Assembly: GCF_021605415.1 (NCBI RefSeq)
Contig: NZ_WKEQ01000025.1
Location: 23,199 to 87,198 of the forward strand
Source: Pseudomonas syringae
GTDB taxonomy: Bacteria; Pseudomonadota; Gammaproteobacteria; Pseudomonadales; Pseudomonadaceae
DNA: 64,000 nucleotides
Direction of reading: 5' to 3'
The notes beneath the pieces are model-generated. The model was not told where the DNA came from, ran no database searches, and worked only from the letters and a program-made list of their open reading frames with translations. Shown piece by piece: positions 1 through 6,735 of the stretch. Made by a program: the position numbers and the translations under genes. How positions within the stretch are numbered: position 1 is the stretch's first letter; each line of letters begins with the position of its first letter.

Positions 1-132
1 TTGTCGGCATTTAGCATGGTTCAAGGCGGTGCACCTACCGCTACGGACGCCAATTTTGCATATACAACGATCGCGTCAGCGACAGCTAGCAACCGTTCTG
101 CTGACGTAATCGCTATTGGAAGGTGGTATTAA
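1..132 (+). CDS. phage tail fibre C-terminus (partial)
   Basis: The window opens inside a reading frame that runs without a stop from base 1 to a TAA at 130-132, about 43 residues. The residues are rich in Ala, Thr, Ser and Gly and end in an Ile-Gly-Arg-Trp-Tyr tail, which is typical of the tip of phage tail fibres or receptor-binding proteins. The next gene, a fibre-assembly-type protein, starts at the very next base. That is the usual fibre/chaperone pairing. The start lies outside the window. Function is inferred from composition and position. Confidence 0.55.
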   Translation: MSAFSMVQGGAPTATDANFAYTTIASATASNRSADVIAIGRWY

Positions 133-852
133 ATGAACGTGACACTAAGCCCGCAGCGTCGTGACGACATATTAGAAGTTACAAAGATTGGTGACACCCT
201 CACAGTTAACGGAGAGCGTTTCGACTTTTCTCCAATTGGGGATGGGGATACCCTGCCTCGCTCTGCAATTTCTTCCCTTTGGTTTGTCGGGGCGGTGGAA
301 AGAGTAGGGGGTGAACTCACACTCACTTTTCTGTTTCCCAATCCTTGGAACTACAGTCGAGAGCAAGCCTTTCCCGAGCCTATGGTCAATGTTCCTGACG
401 GCCTTCTGATTTTTCCAGCGCCGAATACGGCAGAAGATGAGGCTCACTCATCGGCGCCTACAGATCCCAGTGCAGCGGTGAAAGAGGGCCTCATTGATTG
501 GTCTCAATTGATCACCAAGGCCATGAAGGAAGCATTGCTTCGAGAGGAGCAGTTGACGAAGGCTAAATCTGAGCTTTTCGAAAAAAATGATCGCGCGGCA
601 GTGCAAATCTCTCGCATCCAAGATCGGGTCGAAACTATTGGATATGGCGTTGCTCTCGGCGAAGCCACTGAAGAAGACAAATCAGAACTTGTCGATCTTA
701 CCGCCACCTTAGAAGCTTGGAAGTCCTACAAGTACAAACTGGGCAAGGTGACAGGTCTGGTCGGATGGTTCGAATCGCCGGCTTGGCCGACTGAACCACC
801 AGTGCCGGAAATCGCTGCATCGCCTATGTTGGCAGCCCCTCAGACAGCCTGA
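133..852 (+). CDS. tail fibre assembly-like phage protein
   Basis: This 239-residue protein abuts the stop of the upstream fibre fragment. The last third has the pattern LTATLEAWKSYKYKLGKV followed by a Trp-Pro-rich stretch ending in PPVPE. That resembles the C-terminal signature of tail fibre assembly (Tfa) proteins, where a Trp-Lys-x-Tyr segment precedes a WP...P tail. The N-terminal half is not recognisable to me. Such proteins help fold or attach the fibre encoded just upstream. The family call rests on the C-terminal motif and gene order, and a generic hypothetical tail protein is the alternative. Confidence 0.6.
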   Translation: MNVTLSPQRRDDILEVTKIGDTLTVNGERFDFSPIGDGDTLPRSAISSLWFVGAVERVGGELTLTFLFPNPWNYSREQAFPEPMVNVPDGLLIFPAPNTAEDEAHSSAPTDPSAAVKEGLIDWSQLITKAMKEALLREEQLTKAKSELFEKNDRAAVQISRIQDRVETIGYGVALGEATEEDKSELVDLTATLEAWKSYKYKLGKVTGLVGWFESPAWPTEPPVPEIAASPMLAAPQTA

Positions 853-912
853 TTCATATCAAGTATTCGCCACCCGCCATCGAGCGGGATTTTTTTTGCC
901 TGGAGAAAATTT

Positions 913-1338
913 ATGACTGCAACAGAACGAGACCGCGACATCCTCGCCCGAACACTGTGGGGCGAGGCGCGCGGCGAATCGATTGCCGGGCAACTCGCCG
1001 TGGCCTGGACGATCCGCAACCGGGTCAATGACGGCAAGACCAAGTCTTGGTGGGGCGAGGGCTACGCCGGGGTTTGCCAGAAGCCCTATCAATTCAGTTG
1101 CTGGAACAAGAACGATCCGAACTTCGCCTACCTGAGTGGCGCGAAGCAGATCCCGTTCCGCGAACTGGACCAAGCGCGCATCGCTGCTGACCAAGTGATC
1201 GACGGGAAGGTGCCGGATCCCACCGGCGGGGCCACGCACTATTACGCGATCAGCATGAAGACGCCGCCAGCTTGGGCAGCGAAGGCAAAGCAGACCTTGA
1301 AGCTGGGCGGGCATGTCTTCTTTATGGATGTGCCGTGA
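913..1338 (+). CDS. cell wall hydrolase (SleB/Hydrolase_2-type endolysin)
   Basis: This 141-residue protein has no obvious signal peptide. The N-terminus contains ARTLWGEARGE, with the Glu expected for the SleB/CwlJ (Hydrolase_2) catalytic motif, then an AWTIRNRV helix, PYQFSCWN, and a C-terminal GGATHYYA segment. This set is characteristic of SleB-like lytic enzymes used by phages and Gram-negative hosts to cut peptidoglycan. It sits at the end of the tail genes, a common place for an endolysin. No holin or Rz spanin was recognised nearby. The start follows a weak GGAG site 10 bases upstream. Confidence 0.85.
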   Translation: MTATERDRDILARTLWGEARGESIAGQLAVAWTIRNRVNDGKTKSWWGEGYAGVCQKPYQFSCWNKNDPNFAYLSGAKQIPFRELDQARIAADQVIDGKVPDPTGGATHYYAISMKTPPAWAAKAKQTLKLGGHVFFMDVP

Positions 1339-1348
1339 GCGACCGCAA

Positions 1349-1717
1349 TCAATCAATCGGTAGGCCGGTTCGGGGATCCTTGCCGGTTATCTGCCGGAGC
1401 TTGGCATAGAGCTCGCTTAGCTCCTTATTCATTGCCATCAGTTGCCAGTTGCTGCGGTTCTCGATCTCAGTCCCGCGCCGGTCAGCGTCGGCGGCATCGC
1501 TCTTGGCTGTTGTCAGTTGCGAGCGCAGCGCATCTCGCTCGCCTGCCACTTCGGCATGCATCTCCACCAGCTTGAAGATTTTCTCCCGCGCCTGGCGCAA
1601 CTGCAGGTTCAGCTCCGCAACCTCGTTCTCGTAGAGCAGGATCTGATGCCGGCAGGTTTCGAGCGGTGTCGGATTTCCGAGCCAATCGTCTGTTTCTTCT
1701 ATATAGAGGGGATCCAC
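1349..1717 (-). CDS. coiled-coil prophage protein with LexA box
   Basis: This 122-residue protein starts at a GTG with AAGG upstream. Residues about 27-110 form a long heptad-like coiled coil (ENEVAELNLQLRQAREKIFKLVE and onward), so it is probably an elongated oligomer. I do not recognise a catalytic family. It lies on the strand opposite to the lysis gene, 10 bases from its 3' end, in the cargo zone next to the attachment site. A LexA-type palindrome ends 17 bases before the start codon, so expression is probably SOS-controlled. Function is unknown. Confidence 0.65.
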   Translation of the reverse strand: MDPLYIEETDDWLGNPTPLETCRHQILLYENEVAELNLQLRQAREKIFKLVEMHAEVAGERDALRSQLTTAKSDAADADRRGTEIENRSNWQLMAMNKELSELYAKLRQITGKDPRTGLPID

Positions 1718-1733
1718 GGGAATGCCTTGCTGA

Positions 1734-1753
1734 TACTGTTTGGATATACAGTA
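1734..1753 (-). promoter_or_regulatory. LexA (SOS) box upstream of the 1349-1717 gene
   Basis: The 20 bases read TACTGTTTGGATATACAGTA. They match the enterobacterial LexA consensus TACTG-N10-CAGTA at every fixed position, including the outer TA pairs. The site lies 17-36 bases upstream of the GTG start of the coiled-coil gene, where it would cover the core promoter. LexA binding is inferred from the match. Confidence 0.75.
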
Positions 1754-1932
1754 ATCGAGGCGCGGCGATCAGGCGAGGAGGAGGTGACGAACTGTAGCGA
1801 TGCGGCTACTTTCGACCATGAGCGGGCACTTACGTTTTAAGGTGGATGGATCCTTTCGGGCTCGAAGTGCCCTTCTCGATAGCGGGACAAGAAGTGATCG
1901 AGTCGCCACGCATCTTTCGACTATGGGTACTG

Positions 1933-2679
1933 TCACGCGTCCCATCCATCTTGCTCAAGGCCGTCCAAAACGGATTCATAGAACGCCAATCCCAAGTCTG
2001 CGCAGGTTTGGACGGATGCCAGCGTGATATCGTGGCCCGCATGGGTACGTGGCACAGCATAAGTCTGATCGCGATTTTTGACCGTCTTCAGGCGAAGTTC
2101 GGCCCTCACCGCCCCTCTCTGAAAGCCCGGTGGTGGTGGCACGTCCATCGTGACGCCGTTTATCGTGATTTTCGGATTTCGCACTCGCATGCTGGGATCT
2201 CTAATCGAGACGTTCTCGAAACCGCCTGGCATGACGCCAGTCGTTTCTTCATGTCGATGTTCGTCCACATGACGAGCTTGTGAAAGGTATCGAATTAACT
2301 CATCGGACTTTAAAGCGGCCTTTACACGCTTCACGTGTGGGGAATTGAAGAACTTAGGGTCGCCCTTCAAGCTGGACTCAGTCTTGTTCCAAAAACGCGT
2401 GAGACGACCTATAAACTCTTTCCAGTGTGTATCTTCTTCGTCAGGACTGGATGCGGACTTGAGCCCCTCAAGCGCTTTCCTTGCAAGTGCGATCTCTTTG
2501 CGTGCCGCAACCAGTTTTATACCTGCCACACCTTTTTCTCCGATTGATTCAGCGTTGTAGAAGAATACAAGCACTGTATGCCGGAGGGTATATTGAATCC
2601 ATCTCTTGCCGGAAGGTTCGCATTCGCAATTGGGTCTAGATCCAACATCTGAATTGGCCCTGCTTCCAGACGCCAGCAC
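1933..2679 (-). CDS. hypothetical prophage protein
   Basis: The open frame encodes 248 residues from a GTG at 2679. The first 35 residues are Ser/Arg/Cys-rich and unlike the rest. An internal GTG at 2574 would give about 213 residues starting at VLVFFYNAESIGEKG and may be the real start. The middle is helical with many charged residues (LVAARKEIALARKALEGLK), and the C-terminal half is more beta-like (ITINGVTMDVPPPPGF). I do not recognise the family. It lies in the cargo region between the lysis gene and the attachment site. The N-terminus is the uncertain part. Confidence 0.55.
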   Translation of the reverse strand: MLASGSRANSDVGSRPNCECEPSGKRWIQYTLRHTVLVFFYNAESIGEKGVAGIKLVAARKEIALARKALEGLKSASSPDEEDTHWKEFIGRLTRFWNKTESSLKGDPKFFNSPHVKRVKAALKSDELIRYLSQARHVDEHRHEETTGVMPGGFENVSIRDPSMRVRNPKITINGVTMDVPPPPGFQRGAVRAELRLKTVKNRDQTYAVPRTHAGHDITLASVQTCADLGLAFYESVLDGLEQDGWDA

Positions 2680-2695
2680 CGGCAGCTTAGGATAG

Positions 2696-2905
2696 TCAGT
2701 CGGGTGTCATCAAAACCGCAAGCGTCATCTTGATGAACTCTTCGTTGTGGTCAATGGCGAATAGTGCGGCGCGCACGTTCTCGGCCACGTCCGCCGAGCC
2801 ACGCTCTTCGACCCACTTCGTGAGTTCCATGATGGCGGCTTCGAGCGCGAGCTGGTTCTGGTTGATCTTGAAGAGCAGGGAAGGGAGCAGATCGGCGTTG
2901 TTCAT
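2696..2905 (-). CDS. small helical prophage protein
   Basis: This 69-residue acidic helical protein (MNNADLLPSLLFKINQNQ...) has a strong Shine-Dalgarno GGAGG 8 bases before the ATG. No catalytic motif or membrane segment is visible. It precedes the 1933-2679 gene on the same strand by 16 bases, so the two are probably co-transcribed. A LexA-type palindrome lies about 73 bases upstream of its start. Function is unknown. Confidence 0.65.
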   Translation of the reverse strand: MNNADLLPSLLFKINQNQLALEAAIMELTKWVEERGSADVAENVRAALFAIDHNEEFIKMTLAVLMTPD

Positions 2906-2977
2906 GGGATTTCCTCCGTGGAAGAAATCAGCGTAGCAGGGGATTTGGAAGATCGGCAGAACGCCGGGAAGGGAAAG

Positions 2978-2997
2978 TACTGTAGGAAAATACAGCG
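2978..2997 (-). promoter_or_regulatory. LexA-type box upstream of the 2696-2905 gene
   Basis: The bases TACTGTAGGAAAATACAGCG contain CTGTA-N6-TACAG, a perfect outer palindrome of the CTG-N10-CAG class. The site is in the spacer between the last phage genes and the attachment site, upstream of the reverse-strand pair 2905 to 1933. It lies further from the start codon than is typical. Confidence 0.6.
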
Positions 2998-3096
2998 CTA
3001 AGTTATTGATTCTTATAGGGCGTACGGGCAGATTTACGCTTCTTGATTTACAGCGACTTTCCTTTGTTTTTCATGAGGTTAGGTGACTTTCGGGGT

Positions 3097-3145
3097 CACC
3101 TTGACATGGTGGGGGTCGTTGGTTCGAGTCCAATCGCGCCTACCA
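3097..3145 (+). repeat. attR-like 3' fragment of tRNA-Val(GAC)
   Basis: These 49 bases match my recollection of the 3' part of Pseudomonas tRNA-Val(GAC): the anticodon stem-loop with TTGACAT, then variable loop, T arm (GGTTCGAGTCCAA), acceptor strand and CCA. The 5' half is missing; upstream is unrelated DNA with a short palindrome at 3082-3100. A duplicated tRNA 3' end with phage genes on the left and host DNA on the right is what integration into the tRNA leaves at the distal junction. The intact tRNA should lie left of the window. Confidence 0.8.
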
Positions 3146-3175
3146 AACAAAATCCGCTCTGCTGGGCGGTCTAGA

Positions 3176-3204
3176 GGGGTTACCGGAAACGGTAACCCCT
3201 TTTT
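3176..3204 (+). terminator. rho-independent terminator
   Basis: A 10-bp perfect stem (GGGGTTACCG / CGGTAACCCC) with a GAAA loop is followed by TTTTT. It lies just after the tRNA-Val fragment and is probably the host tRNA's original terminator. Confidence 0.85.
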
Positions 3205-3424
3205 GCTTTCTGCGATTTGCGAAACCTTCGCAAAACTGCGACCCCAGAACGCCAGCCCTGTGCCATAAGAGCTCATAAGGCGTTGACGCTACGTAGCTTG
3301 AACAGATTGAGCCCCCGGGATCTTTGCCCGCACGCGTAACGGCGCATGTCCGGAAATTCAACCCATTGAAACTTCTCTCCTGGCGGGATGATCTCCTAAG
3401 CATCAGCCAATAGTGAGATCAAAT

Positions 3425-3655
3425 ATGAATTGCTATCTATGCGGGCTAAAAGGGCAGCAGTCCGAGAATTATCAGGACGGCGAGCTTGTCAGTTGTTCTG
3501 ACTGTGGCACCTACAAGATTTCAAATCTTGTACTGAAAGAGCTGAAAACCAGGGCGTTCGATTTCTCGAAAATGCGTGACGACTTGCATCGCCAGCGGCA
3601 GTTCAACGCTACCTCTGTCGCCCAGATCAATACAGAGACGGCCATCTGGGCCTGA
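3425..3655 (+). CDS. small zinc-ribbon-like protein
   Basis: This 76-residue protein has CYLC near the N-terminus and CSDCGTYKIS at about residues 24-33. The two Cys-x2-Cys knuckles predict a rubredoxin-like zinc ribbon. The remaining helix contains FDFSKMRDDLHRQRQ. A second gene in this window (30875-31108) has the same layout, with CFIC, then CPECGEYRIS, then a similar helix. A GATCTC/GAGATC stem occupies the bases just before the start, and no strong Shine-Dalgarno is visible. It sits just outside the tRNA-Val junction. Function is unknown; nucleic-acid binding is a guess. Confidence 0.6.
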   Translation: MNCYLCGLKGQQSENYQDGELVSCSDCGTYKISNLVLKELKTRAFDFSKMRDDLHRQRQFNATSVAQINTETAIWA

Positions 3656-3868
3656 ACCTGCCGCTGCGTCGATAGCGACTGCAGACGATTTCGCCAAGCG
3701 GGCAGGTTGGGCGTATGGGTATCTGGTCAATCGAGACCTTGAAAATAGTTCGAATATTGAAAGGGTTACGATTGCTTTTAACTGACCGGTTATCAAAAAA
3801 ATATTGTGACAAGCCATCCGAATCAGTAAAATTCACCCCGCGTTCACCACCACGGTTTATGCATTTTC

Positions 3869-3906
3869 AATCCCAAGCTTCCATCAGCTGCTTGGGATTT
3901 TTTTTG
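3869..3906 (+). terminator. rho-independent terminator
   Basis: The stem ATCCCAAGC / GCTTGGGAT with a 10-base loop is followed by a run of eight T. The surrounding 3656-4025 has no other gene I can support. The A/T-rich bases 3775-3830 hold no recognisable promoter. Confidence 0.85.
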
Positions 3907-4025
3907 TCTGCGATTTAGGTTCCGCGTGCCAGCCATCTCGCTTGAAGAGACCGGTTCGGGCAAGCCTGCCGATTTTCAACTACTACTGTCTGGCCGATTT
4001 CCAACGCTTGATAGGGTGTTCATCG

Positions 4026-4481
4026 ATGCTGACTCACTGGATTCTTGCAGCGATCCATCTACTGGCTTTTGCCATGGGGTTTTGGGCCGTGCTGGTTCGT
4101 GGCACTGCGTTTAATCGCCTCGCCGCTGGAGCGGGGGACGTTCATCGGGTATTGCGTGCTGACAATATTTGGGGGCTTTCTGCGCTGGTTTTATTGGTCT
4201 CTGGTGGGATTCGGGCTTTTGGTGGGTTTGAAAAGGGCTCCGACTATTATCTGCACCAGCCGCTGTTCCATTTGAAGATGACGTTGCTGGTGGTGATTCT
4301 TTTGCTCGAGCTCATGCCGATGGTTGCACTGATAAAGTGGCGAATCGCATTGGCACGGGGCGCGGCTGTCGATACGGGTCGAGCCCGACGCTTTGCGCGG
4401 ATCAGTCACGTCGAGGCCGTGCTGTTGGTTTTGATGATGTTCGCCGCAACGGGAATGGCGCGGGGAATTTCATTCGTCTAG
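4026..4481 (+). CDS. DUF2214-like integral membrane protein
   Basis: The protein has 151 residues from the ATG at 4026, chosen because an AGGGTG site precedes it and the translation begins directly in a membrane segment (MLTHWILAAIHLLAFAMGFW). Four hydrophobic helices are visible, with WGLSALVLLVSGGIRAFGG and YLHQPLFHLKMTLLVVILLLE between them. The His-containing HQPLFHLK loop and overall spacing fit the DUF2214 family of inner-membrane proteins, whose function is not established. It is monocistronic as far as can be seen. Confidence 0.75.
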   Translation: MLTHWILAAIHLLAFAMGFWAVLVRGTAFNRLAAGAGDVHRVLRADNIWGLSALVLLVSGGIRAFGGFEKGSDYYLHQPLFHLKMTLLVVILLLELMPMVALIKWRIALARGAAVDTGRARRFARISHVEAVLLVLMMFAATGMARGISFV

Positions 4482-4636
4482 GACGCTAATTCCTGTCGTT
4501 CTATCGGAATAGTCCGACAGCCAGCCGCAGGAATGGCAGGTAAGATCGGTCGCAGGAAATGTTTGAAGGGAACTGGCTTGGCAAGCGCCATGGCCGGGAA
4601 AGTCGGCGCGTAAGGAGATACTGCGCGTAAATCTTT

Positions 4637-4670
4637 AGCCAGCCATCACGGTAAGGCAAACGGGCTGGCT
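4637..4670 (-). other. hairpin downstream of rsmE
   Basis: An 8-bp stem (AGCCAGCC / GGCTGGCT) with an 18-base loop lies 18 bases beyond the rsmE stop. It lacks a clear T tract on either strand, so it may be a weak terminator or an mRNA-stabilising stem. The rest of 4482-4636 shows only a CTGTCG/CGACAG pair near 4495-4523. Confidence 0.4.
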
Positions 4671-4687
4671 ACTGACTGCGAGAAGAC

Positions 4688-4882
4688 TCAGGGCGTTTGT
4701 GGCTTGTCCGGGGCGGTGAGGCCCGCTTGGATGCGCTGATAGATTTCCTCGCGATGCACTGCAACGTTTTTCGGTGCGTTGATGCCGATGCGCACTTGCT
4801 GGCCGCTAACGCCCAGGATGGTGATCGTAATGTCGTCGCCAATGTTTATGCTTTCACCGACTTTGCGGGTGAGTATCAGCAT
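4688..4882 (-). CDS. rsmE: CsrA/RsmA-family RNA-binding regulator, RsmE type
   Basis: The 64-residue protein MLILTRKVGESINIGD... carries the complete CsrA fold, including the GVNAP-like GINAPKNVAVHREEIYQRI segment that contacts GGA motifs in RNA. Its sequence follows RsmE of fluorescens pseudomonads (with the LTAPDKPQTP tail) more closely than RsmA. It represses translation of Gac-controlled secondary-metabolism mRNAs and is sequestered by RsmX/Y/Z RNAs. The start is the second in-frame Met, preceded by AAGGAG. That AAGGAG contains an ANGGA-type motif, which would allow autoregulation. Confidence 0.9.
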   Translation of the reverse strand: MLILTRKVGESINIGDDITITILGVSGQQVRIGINAPKNVAVHREEIYQRIQAGLTAPDKPQTP

Positions 4883-5132
4883 GGTCTTCTCCTTGATTGC
4901 TTTGTAGGGCACCTGATTCAGACAGTGCAGAGGTCGGTGGTACGTATAGATTAGTGCGAAGTCTCACGTTTTGGGTGCCTCTTTCTGACGCGCAGAAGCG
5001 ACATTAATTCCCAGGGCGTAACTATACAGAGGCCGCAATCATCAATCTCGTTGTTTTGTGCCCATTTTGCGGCACTCGCAAAGTATTCATGGGTGTTAAA
5101 ATCCCCGCTTTCGACATTGAGAGGGAAGCCTT

Positions 5133-5501
5133 GTGCGCAAATTGGTCTGGGTGATCGCAGTATTGGCATTGGCAGGCTGTGATCAGCGCAAGAATGTTGA
5201 GCCACAAAAGACGCAATCGGCAGCAGTGGCAACGCCTGCGGCAGCCGCTGCCCCGCAGTGGGATCTCGAGGTCAGAGGCGAGACCACCCAGGCAGTCAGC
5301 GACTTGAGCGGCTGGCTGATTGAGCATGCGTTTATCCCCACTGTCGTCAAGGATGGTAGTGGTAAGACGCGAATTCTGGTCGGGCCGTTCAATTCAAAAG
5401 CTGAGGCTCAATCCCGTCAGGTGGAATTGACCGCAGCATTGGTCAAAGCCAAAAAACAGAATATTGAGTCTCTGATTGTCGAGCGCTCGGTCGCGCAGTA
5501 A
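5133..5501 (+). CDS. SPOR-domain lipoprotein
   Basis: This 122-residue protein starts at GTG after GAGGGAAG. The N-terminus has a signal peptide ending in the lipobox LALAGC, followed by an Ala/Pro-rich linker. Residues about 55-118 form a SPOR-like domain (AFIPTVVKDGSGKTRILVGPFNSKAEAQSRQVEL), the fold that binds denuded peptidoglycan glycan strands at the septum. It is predicted to be an outer-membrane or inner-leaflet lipoprotein facing the periplasm. It stands alone between rsmE and a strong terminator. Confidence 0.8.
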   Translation: MRKLVWVIAVLALAGCDQRKNVEPQKTQSAAVATPAAAAAPQWDLEVRGETTQAVSDLSGWLIEHAFIPTVVKDGSGKTRILVGPFNSKAEAQSRQVELTAALVKAKKQNIESLIVERSVAQ

Positions 5502-5533
5502 ACGATCTGTTTGGCGCAGTCGCCTGAAAAACC

Positions 5534-5571
5534 AAAAGGGCCTCGGATGTTCAGCTCCGAGGCCCTTTTTT
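5534..5571. terminator. bidirectional terminator
   Basis: The stem AAAAGGGCCTCGGA / TCCGAGGCCCTTTT has T runs on both strands. It lies between the convergent SPOR lipoprotein and endonuclease genes and serves both. Confidence 0.9.
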
Positions 5572-5581
5572 GTGCGACAGA

Positions 5582-6271
5582 TCAGCCGCAGGATTTCATG
5601 TTGACCGGGCCGACAAAGTCATTCCCCCGTCCCATCACGCAAGCGACGGTTTGGTTGCGTTGACGCTCCCAGTCCTGAACCGGGTAGGTCTTGTTCCACG
5701 CTTCATATAGCTGCCGATCCTGTCTTGATATTTTCAAGCCGTACTGCTTGCTCATATAAAAGTAGGTTCGAGCGATCATGCCGCGGATAGAAGGACGGGG
5801 CATGACTTTTTTGGCCTTGAAGTCGACTTGAGTCAGGCACGAACCGTATTGACCTGATTGCACCGGCAGCCATCCATAGCTGAAATTACTCCGATCGCCG
5901 TTGACCTCGCCAATGCTGGGCACCAGGTTGTGCAGGTCGGCCTCAGCTTTTTGATAGGTCGGATCATAGCGCGTACAGTTCTTGCGCCCGCCAGCCTGCC
6001 AGCACTGGCGTTGATGACCGATTTGCCAGGCCGGCACAATATGTTCCCACTCGATGCGCGATGCGCGCTTGGCGTTTTTGCGCGGGACATAACCGCATGC
6101 GGCGAGGTCGACCTTGTTGCCGGTATATTTACAGCCACAGTAAAACTCCGTGGACTGCGGCGCATAGAGCTTCCAGGCAACCTTCTTGGCTTCGTTAAAT
6201 GTTCGGGGAGCACCGGCATGGGCACTCGCGGTGATGAGCAGTAACAGCAAAGCAAAACAGCGGACAATCAT
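5582..6271 (-). CDS. endA: periplasmic/secreted endonuclease I
   Basis: This 229-residue protein has a signal peptide cleaved after SAHA (about residue 19). The core has the Endonuclease_1 (EndA/Vvn) signatures: RIEWEHIVPAW with the catalytic His of the beta-beta-alpha-metal motif, and EADLHNLVPSIGEVNGDRSN with the metal-binding Asn. Cysteine pairs (FYCGCKY, QCW, NCT) suggest disulphides, as in Vvn. It cuts extracellular or periplasmic DNA without strong sequence preference. It begins 4 bases after the DUF1654 stop, and its GAAGGAAG ribosome site lies inside the end of that gene, so the two form one translational unit under the LexA-type promoter upstream. Confidence 0.92.
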   Translation of the reverse strand: MIVRCFALLLLLITASAHAGAPRTFNEAKKVAWKLYAPQSTEFYCGCKYTGNKVDLAACGYVPRKNAKRASRIEWEHIVPAWQIGHQRQCWQAGGRKNCTRYDPTYQKAEADLHNLVPSIGEVNGDRSNFSYGWLPVQSGQYGSCLTQVDFKAKKVMPRPSIRGMIARTYFYMSKQYGLKISRQDRQLYEAWNKTYPVQDWERQRNQTVACVMGRGNDFVGPVNMKSCG

Positions 6272-6275
6272 CGAC

Positions 6276-6515
6276 TCAATCTTCCTTCGGCACTACCCAG
6301 AAAATCTGCACGCCACCATCGTCGCGGTAGGCGAGGGTGACGTTATCGTTCTCGTCGATTTCTTTGAGCAATTGCTCCCAGTCGTCCTGTGGTTCATCGG
6401 GCAGGCGAAAGATCAGCGCGGCCTTGGCTTTCTGTGCAGTAGGGGAATTGATTATTTTTTGAACGCGAATGCCCATGCGTGCGTAAGCGTCTGGAGCGTC
6501 GGAAGAACTGGCCAC
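6276..6515 (-). CDS. DUF1654 family protein
   Basis: From the GTG at 6515 the protein has 79 residues (ASSSDAPDAYARMGIRVQKIINSP...FWVVPKED). It matches the DUF1654 family, known to me mainly from Pseudomonas and of unknown biochemical role. The GTG start is preferred because AAGGAT lies 7 bases before it. An ATG at 6566 in the same frame would put the promoter inside the gene. It is the first gene of a two-gene unit with endA. A LexA-type box overlaps its -10 region. Confidence 0.8.
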   Translation of the reverse strand: MASSSDAPDAYARMGIRVQKIINSPTAQKAKAALIFRLPDEPQDDWEQLLKEIDENDNVTLAYRDDGGVQIFWVVPKED

Positions 6516-6531
6516 TAGATTATCCTTATTA

Positions 6532-6574
6532 AGCTGTACGTGCATACAGTATTTAACTGTAGGCATTTTCGCAA
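6532..6574 (-). promoter_or_regulatory. sigma70 promoter overlapped by a LexA box (DUF1654-endA)
   Basis: On the minus strand a -35 TTGCGA (6574-6569) and a -10 TACTGT (6551-6546) are separated by exactly 17 bases. The -10 is also the left half of TACTGTATGCACGTACAGCT (6551-6532), a CTGTA-N6-TACAG palindrome of the LexA class. Binding there would block the promoter until SOS induction. Confidence 0.75.
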
Positions 6575-6735
6575 CTGCTTAAAATTCAAGAAGATCCTCT
6601 GACAACGTCTTTACCGGTTTGGTGTAGGCATATCGGTTTTTTTTGCTGGGGGAGATTTACGGAAGGCGTGCACCGCTCGATGAAAAAAGAGCGGCACAAC
6701 GATGCCCGACCGAGAACCGGTCGGGCGAAAGCAGA

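Noticed and set aside
3082..3145. Complete tRNA at the prophage junction
   Set aside because: Only the anticodon arm to CCA is present; the 5' acceptor and D arm are missing, so it is an attachment-site remnant.
4637..4670. Intrinsic terminator of rsmE
   Set aside because: The stem is good but no T tract follows on the minus strand, so it is listed only as a hairpin.
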